This document shows, one piece after another, positions 13,201-16,984 of a stretch of 16,984 nucleotides of DNA. The DNA is from an uncultured bacterium (GTDB taxonomy: Bacteria; Actinomycetota; Coriobacteriia; Coriobacteriales; Coriobacteriaceae), in contig CAJMPY010000035.1 of assembly GCA_905215385.1 (NCBI GenBank), positions 1-16,984 of the forward strand. The letters are read 5' to 3'. The position numbers and the translations under genes were made by a program. A model generated the notes under the pieces. It did not search any database. It had not been told where the DNA came from and saw nothing but the letters and a program-made list of their open reading frames with translations. Position 1 is the stretch's first letter, and every line of letters begins with the position of its first letter.

Positions 13201-14557
13201 GCTGCACGTCTGCAAAATTATCACTGTTTTGTGGCTGTTCCTGCGCCGGTTCGCGCAGCCCTGCGGCTTCTTCCACCATGCGCAGCATACTGTTCTCCTG
13301 CGGCTTCTCCTGCGCCGCCGGAACGTCCTGCGCGGTCTCGGCCGGTGTGGTCTCTGCCTGCGCTTTCGCGGCGATATTTTCCGCCTCTGCCGGTTTTGCG
13401 CTCGCTTCTGTGCTCACGCTTGCGGCCGGTTCTCCGGCGCGCAGAGCAGCATTTTTCTGTGCGTCTACGCCCTTGGCGATACCGGCCGCCGTGCCGAATG
13501 TGGACAGCGCCGCACCGATCATGGCGTCATACGCAGACTGCGCAAGCATTTCCTTCGCGCCTTCCGCCGTTGTGTATCTCGACTTTGCCGCAGCACCCTT
13601 GTCGTAGATTGCACGGATCGCCGGGTTCAGGATGTCGGCCATGGCTTCCTCTGCGCCCTCGCCGACAGCGTTTGTCAGCGCGCGCACAACACTGCGACCG
13701 GCATCCGTTTTTGCCAGCTTTCCGATGAGCTTCTCCGCCACGTCGTCCGCAGCACCGCCGCCGAACAGCTTGCCAACGTCGAAGATCTTCTCCGCCAGAA
13801 CGTCAACGGCAGCGGCCGCAGCGCCGTATGCCACCTGTTCGCCCTCGCTCGCGCTGTCAAGACGTGCCTCACGCGCCCCGCTGCCGTAGGAGCGCAGGCC
13901 CATGTTTGCCAGACCCGCGCCGGGGAGCAGCGCGTTGAGCGCCATGTCCGCACCGAGCTGCAGTCCGCCGCTTGCAATGTCCACAAACGCGCCCGCGGCT
14001 TTGCTGCCGCCAAGGTTATCTTTCGCCTTTTCGGATGCTTCTGCCGCCGCTGCCGCCGCTTTGTCTGCCTTAGCGTAGATGCTTTCCTGGTTGCGCTTCC
14101 GCGCGGCCTCCGCCTTGTCCTTGCCCTCCTGAGGCACGGCGTTGTCCGCGACGGTCACGCCCATGATCTGCGTTCCGCTGCGCTTGTTGAGAAACGTTCC
14201 GGCCGCGTTTTCGTAGGCGCTCTTCGCACCCTCGTAGGCAGACTTTGCGATGTTTCCGCCCGCTTCCGCCGTCTTGCTCTCCTGCATATTGCTCTTGCGG
14301 TAATCATCCGAGATTGCCTGATTCGTCAGGGCAAGCGGCGTTGTCGTGTCCGCACTGTAACCGGCGTCGCCGAAAGCGTTCAGCAGCTTTTCCCAAAAGC
14401 TGATATTCTCTTTCTTCTTCTGCGGCACAGGTTCAGAGATCGGTTTGGCGACAGGTTTCTGCGCGTCAGCGGTATCCTGCTGCGCTCTCGGCCGTTCGGT
14501 CGCGCCTGTGCTTTTGAGCCAGTCGTCAATCGAGATTGTCGCTTTTTTGAACGCCAT
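10229..14557 (-). CDS. Giant virion-associated/polyvalent-type protein (LPD38-like region), 1442 aa
   Basis: One uninterrupted frame of 1442 codons. The N-terminus (MAFKKATISIDDWLKSTG) is followed by Ala-rich coiled-coil stretches and Ala/Gly-rich segments around 160-360 with amphipathic or weakly hydrophobic helices. An Ala/Glu/Gln/Pro-rich disordered stretch spans about 375-480, then a charged helical middle. Residues about 720-950 contain FRYLSMLSKPATAARNLVGN and LPFTNVPGNIASAAIQYSPAG, the pattern I associate with the LPD38 domain of large phage polyvalent proteins. A membrane-like segment follows at about 980-998 (IALFAVLAGAGVMNV). The C-terminus resembles a small helical domain ending TATQFNQLWKLFG. 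It may be an internal virion protein ejected with the DNA. Start: ATG with GAGG 8 nt upstream. It is the last gene of the late operon. Confidence 0.75.
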   Translation of the reverse strand: MAFKKATISIDDWLKSTGATERPRAQQDTADAQKPVAKPISEPVPQKKKENISFWEKLLNAFGDAGYSADTTTPLALTNQAISDDYRKSNMQESKTAEAGGNIAKSAYEGAKSAYENAAGTFLNKRSGTQIMGVTVADNAVPQEGKDKAEAARKRNQESIYAKADKAAAAAAEASEKAKDNLGGSKAAGAFVDIASGGLQLGADMALNALLPGAGLANMGLRSYGSGAREARLDSASEGEQVAYGAAAAAVDVLAEKIFDVGKLFGGGAADDVAEKLIGKLAKTDAGRSVVRALTNAVGEGAEEAMADILNPAIRAIYDKGAAAKSRYTTAEGAKEMLAQSAYDAMIGAALSTFGTAAGIAKGVDAQKNAALRAGEPAASVSTEASAKPAEAENIAAKAQAETTPAETAQDVPAAQEKPQENSMLRMVEEAAGLREPAQEQPQNSDNFADVQQRDAETGAGQRGTLPEGQGAKSAEFGYDEARTQTRSTDRVLTDAERRMEGLRPEDRTHKVNHDAEVDAKAQERYESDYEGEKADLFGEKQDWDDTDTVLAHKIIVKEVAKARESGSKDAYAEVAKLMKEWDAHGTEAGQALRQRRQLASDPALMEADAIQLLNDSERTRKMSDEQRKKILDSVSQNAEKLHSIEKGDVGGVVDLIKDMSTERRTNGLWSNKMGKTMEKALEQAKKLPGGEAFLRDVAASQVRGIAYDYAKPSTLEQIKSFRYLSMLSKPATAARNLVGNMVYDPVEAVSNNIGVGLDMLLSKYTGTRSVAVDKSYLSKTKRKGMGEATLKSYIETGLDASVSNAQGKYETGGSRSFKMTGNFLERFLSTWEKYSNYAMVTSDQMQKGGIQAEAQRGIDALEAKGKVAKGALDGRAEETARERTFQNEGKLSGVMGGMRNALNKLSIKDKQGGSIGLGDIMLPFTNVPGNIASAAIQYSPAGFINAGAEVVKVLNKAKAGTLTAAEQAKAVTDFGRAFNGTMGIALFAVLAGAGVMNVAGDDDEDKEALEKSEGVSGTQLNLSALNRWIAGESTEWRDGDDLVSIGFLDPINAQMTYGALLADCYKDEGLTFANVAGGNLESAFQSVMDLPAMSQFQEIANGYKYSKADTAGGKVAEAALRYGASQATSFIPNIVSGVAQGVDGTVRDTYNGDTVWENGLSAMKSKIPGLRETLPAALDNWGQEKKYTGTAAENFLNATLNPGSVTKYRTSAVNQELYRLGENIDIKYPEKKAPNSGNRDGEKVPLDQDERRQYQMAYGQTAYDNIQKVIRSSVYKQSSDAEKAAAIQNLLEVATAAGKKKAKLDGGDTPAWTTKSSGSVADNAVYRAKLGTAKDTLPDNARDRNGDVMQAIIKTVVGKRGGSDQLALNVMAQKLTENTQAKVETAYEGGYSLQQIADFYQAKTAKTEDGKNKYKKADLQAWALQNGYTATQFNQLWKLFG

Positions 14558-14566
14558 CTGATTTCC

Positions 14567-15745
14567 TCACTTTCTGGAGTAGTTCATGCCTTTCATCCGT
14601 ATGCGGCTGTCGTCGGAGATAAGCCCATTGTCGGACGCGCTCTGGATGTACTGGTTCACTTCCGAAACCGGAACGCCCTGCGAGATCATTTCCTTCACCC
14701 GCTCGTAAACGGCCTCGGAGTTTGCAACAGCATTTGGATCCGTGAAGTCAATATCTTGGTGGTAATTAACATTATTGTGTATGAGATGTCTTTTTTGCGG
14801 AGGGATCGTGTTGTCGTCACCTCCGCCACCTCCGCCACCGCCGCGGCTGCGGCCGCTCTGCGCCGCTGTGTAGCTCGCCGGGTAATTTCCGGTGCGCTCG
14901 TAGTAGAGCTTCGGGTTCTGTGCGCCCCACACTTTCTGCATCGCGTCGATCTGATCCTGCGAATAGCCGAGCGCCGCATAACCGCTGAAATCGCCGTACT
15001 TGGCGAGCGTCGCGGCCTGCTGTTCGAGCCGACTGCGCTCGTTTTCCGTAAGCGTCGTGTCCACGCTCAGCTGCTTGACAGCCGTGTTGACGATGGAGTT
15101 GTCCACTCGCTGCGCCTCGGCATAGAGCGCCTTTGCGCGCGCTGCGTCGTTCTCGCTGATCGCCTGTGCGACTGCGTTCTGATACGCGGTCTTTACCTTC
15201 TGCCGCTGCGCCTCCAGATCGGACAGCGCGTCTGCCTCTGCGGACGATACTTTACCCATGGCTGCGTTCCTGCTGTTCTGCTGCGAGAGCGCGAGCTGAC
15301 TGCCCGCCCCGACATTGATGCCGCTGCCCGCCATCTGCTCGTTCAGGTTCGCGCGGGAAATGTCCGCCTGCGTCGATACCTGCCGCCGCGCCTCGTTGTA
15401 TGTCTGCGGAATCTTTGCTGCCTGTGCGTCATAGTCCGCCATGTTCTGGTCATAGGCCGCTTTCAGTGCGTCGGTCTTTGCCTTCTGCTGTGCGTCGTAG
15501 ATCTTGTTGATGCTCTCGCTCTGGTCTTTCGCTTCCGGCAGGACGGTGTTGTTTCCGACGATCTTAAAGCCGCTGCCGTCACCGCCGCCGCTGTAGCCGT
15601 ACTTCTTGCGGATCAGCTCCGCCTGCTCGTGTGCCTCGTTCATGCCGCCCTGATTTCCGGCCTTCTGCGCGGCTTGCCACTGCTCACCGAGCGCGGCAAT
15701 TTTCTGCTTGTCGGCGCTGTTCATTCCTGCGCCATTGTATGCCAT
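14567..15745 (-). CDS. Helical virion-associated protein, probable partner of the giant protein, 392 aa
   Basis: The N-terminal 55 residues carry IAALGEQWQAAQKAGNQGG followed by MNEAHEQAELIRKKYGYSGG and DGSG, a motif recurring in structural and wall-related proteins of Firmicutes phages. Residues about 75-260 are long Ala/Gln/Asp-rich helices, probably coiled coil, with a Gly-rich break (GSGINVGAGSQLA). A nine-Gly run near residue 308 separates a C-terminal domain. The gene lies 9 nt upstream of the giant gene and is co-oriented, so the two products may act together, for instance as internal virion or ejection proteins. That is inference. The DNA for QKRHLIHNNVNYHQDIDF is markedly richer in A and T than its surroundings. 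Confidence 0.7.
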   Translation of the reverse strand: MAYNGAGMNSADKQKIAALGEQWQAAQKAGNQGGMNEAHEQAELIRKKYGYSGGGDGSGFKIVGNNTVLPEAKDQSESINKIYDAQQKAKTDALKAAYDQNMADYDAQAAKIPQTYNEARRQVSTQADISRANLNEQMAGSGINVGAGSQLALSQQNSRNAAMGKVSSAEADALSDLEAQRQKVKTAYQNAVAQAISENDAARAKALYAEAQRVDNSIVNTAVKQLSVDTTLTENERSRLEQQAATLAKYGDFSGYAALGYSQDQIDAMQKVWGAQNPKLYYERTGNYPASYTAAQSGRSRGGGGGGGGDDNTIPPQKRHLIHNNVNYHQDIDFTDPNAVANSEAVYERVKEMISQGVPVSEVNQYIQSASDNGLISDDSRIRMKGMNYSRK

Positions 15746-15774
15746 CTTGTCACCTCATCACTTGATAGGGAAGA

Positions 15775-15804
15775 GGGGACACCGCCGCGCCCGGCAGCGT
15801 CCCC
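15775..15804 (-). other. Intergenic hairpin between the coiled-coil membrane gene and the 392-residue gene
   Basis: On the minus strand, GGGGACGCTGCC and GGCGGTGTCCCC form a 12-bp stem with two G-U pairs and a 6-base loop. On the plus strand those two positions are A-C mismatches, so the structure favours the late transcript. No good T-run follows, so an RNA-processing or partial-termination element is as likely as a terminator. It fills much of the 70-nt gap, the largest in the window. I see no clear promoter here. Confidence 0.5.
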
Positions 15805-15815
15805 CGTGTCGATTC

Positions 15816-16061
15816 TTATTTGCGCTCCAGAAGCTGCAGCCGCGTCTCGTGGTCGTTGATCGCGTCCTCGCTGTGCTCGATCTTGTCCCACATCTCGTTG
15901 TGCTCCTTGGCGTTCCCGGCGTCCATGCGGTCAATGCGCGCCGTCAATGCCATGACTGCGTCTGTGTTCCGCTGGATGATAGTGCTCATGCGCCAGCACG
16001 CGCCAATCAGCGTCAGCACAAACGCCGCCGCTGAGATGATGCTCGCAAGCGATACTGCCAT
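15816..16061 (-). CDS. Small membrane-anchored coiled-coil protein, lysis-associated (XhlA-like), 81 aa
   Basis: One N-terminal membrane segment at about residues 5-22 (SLASIISAAAFVLTLIGACW) is followed by a charged helical region to the end (MDAGNAKEHNEMWDKIEHSE, ending RLQLLERK), with heptad-like spacing. The plan of one membrane anchor plus coiled coil matches XhlA-like and other lysis accessory proteins. The start is 2 nt after the holin stop and follows GAGG closely. It would sit in the host membrane with the soluble helix on one side, assisting holin-endolysin lysis. The orientation and exact family are uncertain. Confidence 0.65.
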   Translation of the reverse strand: MAVSLASIISAAAFVLTLIGACWRMSTIIQRNTDAVMALTARIDRMDAGNAKEHNEMWDKIEHSEDAINDHETRLQLLERK

Positions 16062-16063
16062 CC

Positions 16064-16321
16064 TCAGCCTTCTTTCCTCGGCTTTTCATAGCTCAGTGCA
16101 CGTGCGCTGTCGCCGACACCCGCGGTCGTCGGGTCTACAACGATGCCGAGCAGACACAAAATGTTGATAACCATGCTGATGATCGTAGTCACCTGATTCT
16201 GCGCCACACGCGGCACGACGCCGCACACGCCGAGCGCCTGATACACCAGCGCCACCAGCGCCATGACGAGCGCGGTCAGCGTCGCCTTGTTCTGTAATCT
16301 AAGCTTCCAGTTGATAGTCAT
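16064..16321 (-). CDS. phiLC3-type phage holin, 85 aa
   Basis: The product starts MTINWKLRLQNKATL and has two membrane helices (about residues 13-36 and 45-65), then the family signature LGIVVDPTTAGVGDSARALSYEKP. This is the layout of holins of the phage phiLC3 family (PF04531), which make membrane holes so the endolysin reaches the cell wall. The start at 16321 follows GGAGGGG directly. A longer in-frame version from 16348 would begin inside the amidase and is rejected. The amidase gene ends 13 nt before it, which gives a typical lysis cassette. Confidence 0.92.
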   Translation of the reverse strand: MTINWKLRLQNKATLTALVMALVALVYQALGVCGVVPRVAQNQVTTIISMVINILCLLGIVVDPTTAGVGDSARALSYEKPRKEG

Positions 16322-16334
16322 GTACACCCCTCCG

Positions 16335-16984
16335 TTACTTGTCCTCATCGACCATGCGCTGGCACACGATCATCGTGCGCAGCATATCCATCGACAAATC
16401 CAGCTCGCCATGAGCATCGCCTTTCAGAGCGCCGCGGTCGATCAGCCGCTGCGTCTCCTCGCGCGCCCAGCCAGGCACGTCGTCGACTACAACAAATCTA
16501 GAGCTGCGCGCGTCCACGTACCGCTTGCCGATCACCAAGCCGCGCACCATGTCCAGCGACAGATCGATGCATCCGTGATCGTCACCTTTAAGAGCGCCCG
16601 CGTACATCAGCTCGCGAACCGTGTCCTGTGCCCAGTCAGGCACATCCTCAATTTTGCTGTATCGTACCATATCATCATCCTCCTCATCATTTTTGTGCAT
16701 CTCTGCATAAACATCCCTTCGGAATCCGTCCATCGTGTAGCCCATGCCGTATGTGTCCCACAGCAGTTCAGGGTCTGCGTGGTTGCTGGCCACGCCGCGC
16801 CGGTGCCCCTCCGCATGGCCGATGATAACACCATCCGCCAGCGGGTCAAGCCCATACGTCCCGCACAGGCGCGCAAACAGCTCCACGGCGGCATGGTACG
16901 TGCCCGTGATCTGCTCGGCCGCCTCGGCATAGGACATATCAGCCGCCGGTTCGGTCATCTCCACGCCGATGTGCGTGCCGTTGG
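16335..16984 (-). CDS. N-acetylmuramoyl-L-alanine amidase endolysin, 5' truncated at window end
   Basis: The frame is open to the window edge and its visible N-terminal part reads NGTHIGVEMTEP, a core strand of the amidase_2 fold. Further on, LFARLCGTYGLDPLADGVIIGHAEGHRRG and SNHADPELLW supply the His of the zinc site and a typical phage amidase ending (GMGYTMDGFRRDV). The first part with the other zinc ligand lies outside. After an acidic linker, two repeats of about 50 residues form a wall-binding-type module. It would cut the bond between muramic acid and L-alanine during lysis. A GTG in frame at 16964 is not a likely start because the conserved strand extends upstream of it. Confidence 0.9.
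   Translation of the reverse strand, partial: NGTHIGVEMTEPAADMSYAEAAEQITGTYHAAVELFARLCGTYGLDPLADGVIIGHAEGHRRGVASNHADPELLWDTYGMGYTMDGFRRDVYAEMHKNDEEDDDMVRYSKIEDVPDWAQDTVRELMYAGALKGDDHGCIDLSLDMVRGLVIGKRYVDARSSRFVVVDDVPGWAREETQRLIDRGALKGDAHGELDLSMDMLRTMIVCQRMVDEDK
16344..16661 (-). repeat. Two ~50-residue repeats at the amidase C-terminus, SLH-like
   Basis: The first repeat (16661-16512) has IEDVPDWAQDTVREL, then GALKGDDHG, DLSLDMVRGLVIGKRYVD. The second (16496-16344) has VDDVPGWAREETQRL, GALKGDAHG, DLSMDMLRTMIVCQRMVD. The shared DVPxWA and GALKGD and DLSxDM-R pattern resembles S-layer-homology-like wall-anchor repeats. Confidence 0.8.

Noticed and set aside
12803..15859. Long plus-strand frame of 1018 codons
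   Set aside because: It is antisense to the giant gene and the 392-residue gene, crosses their boundary, and its product is Arg/Cys/Leu/Val-rich without domains, as expected for a GC-rich shadow.

Overview
The window looks like part of a tailed phage genome or prophage from a GC-rich, low-copy-stop Firmicute, most likely a gut Clostridia host of the Oscillospiraceae type. This is inferred from GGAGG-type ribosome binding sites, the GC-rich base composition by eye, and protein families that are common in phages of those hosts: DUF6378, phiLC3 holin, Lar-like and ThyX-like proteins, and small CxxC proteins. No integrase, terminase, capsid, tRNA, rRNA, CRISPR or insertion sequence is visible, so the window is a fragment and lysogeny cannot be decided from it.

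Plus strand, 1-10190: one tightly packed early/middle block, most genes overlapping by 4 nt (ATGA). In order it holds the 3' end of an octapeptide-repeat protein, a tiny membrane protein, an HTH protein, and a cytosine-C5 DNA methyltransferase whose motifs are circularly permuted. Next comes a replication and recombination module: two Cys-rich small proteins, a Rad52/Sak-like annealing protein, SSB, a replisome-organizer-like protein, a RuvC-like resolvase and a divergent ThyX-like protein. Then follow a Dam-type adenine methyltransferase with an extra N-terminal helical region, a run of small zinc-binding-type proteins that includes an ASCH protein and a Lar-like protein, a sigma-factor-like regulator, a DUF6378 protein and a 38-residue ORF.

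Junction, about 10190-10230: a perfect 12-bp hairpin with T-rich flanks, placed to terminate both converging transcription units.

Minus strand, 16984-10229: late genes read toward the junction. They are a 5'-truncated N-acetylmuramoyl-L-alanine amidase with two C-terminal wall-binding-type repeats, a phiLC3-type holin, a short membrane-anchored coiled-coil protein, a 392-residue helical protein and a 1442-residue giant protein. The last two look like internal virion, ejection or polyvalent proteins.

How it fits together: the plus-strand block would replicate, recombine and methylate phage DNA and blunt host restriction (two methyltransferases plus Lar). The sigma-like protein near its end is the natural candidate for switching on the opposing late operon. 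No stretch over 300 bases lacks a gene. The largest gap is about 70 nt (15746-15815) and holds a hairpin. The strongest novelty candidate is the permuted methyltransferase, followed by the ThyX-like protein that lacks the canonical motif and the G-run junction that fuses a helical region to the Dam enzyme.
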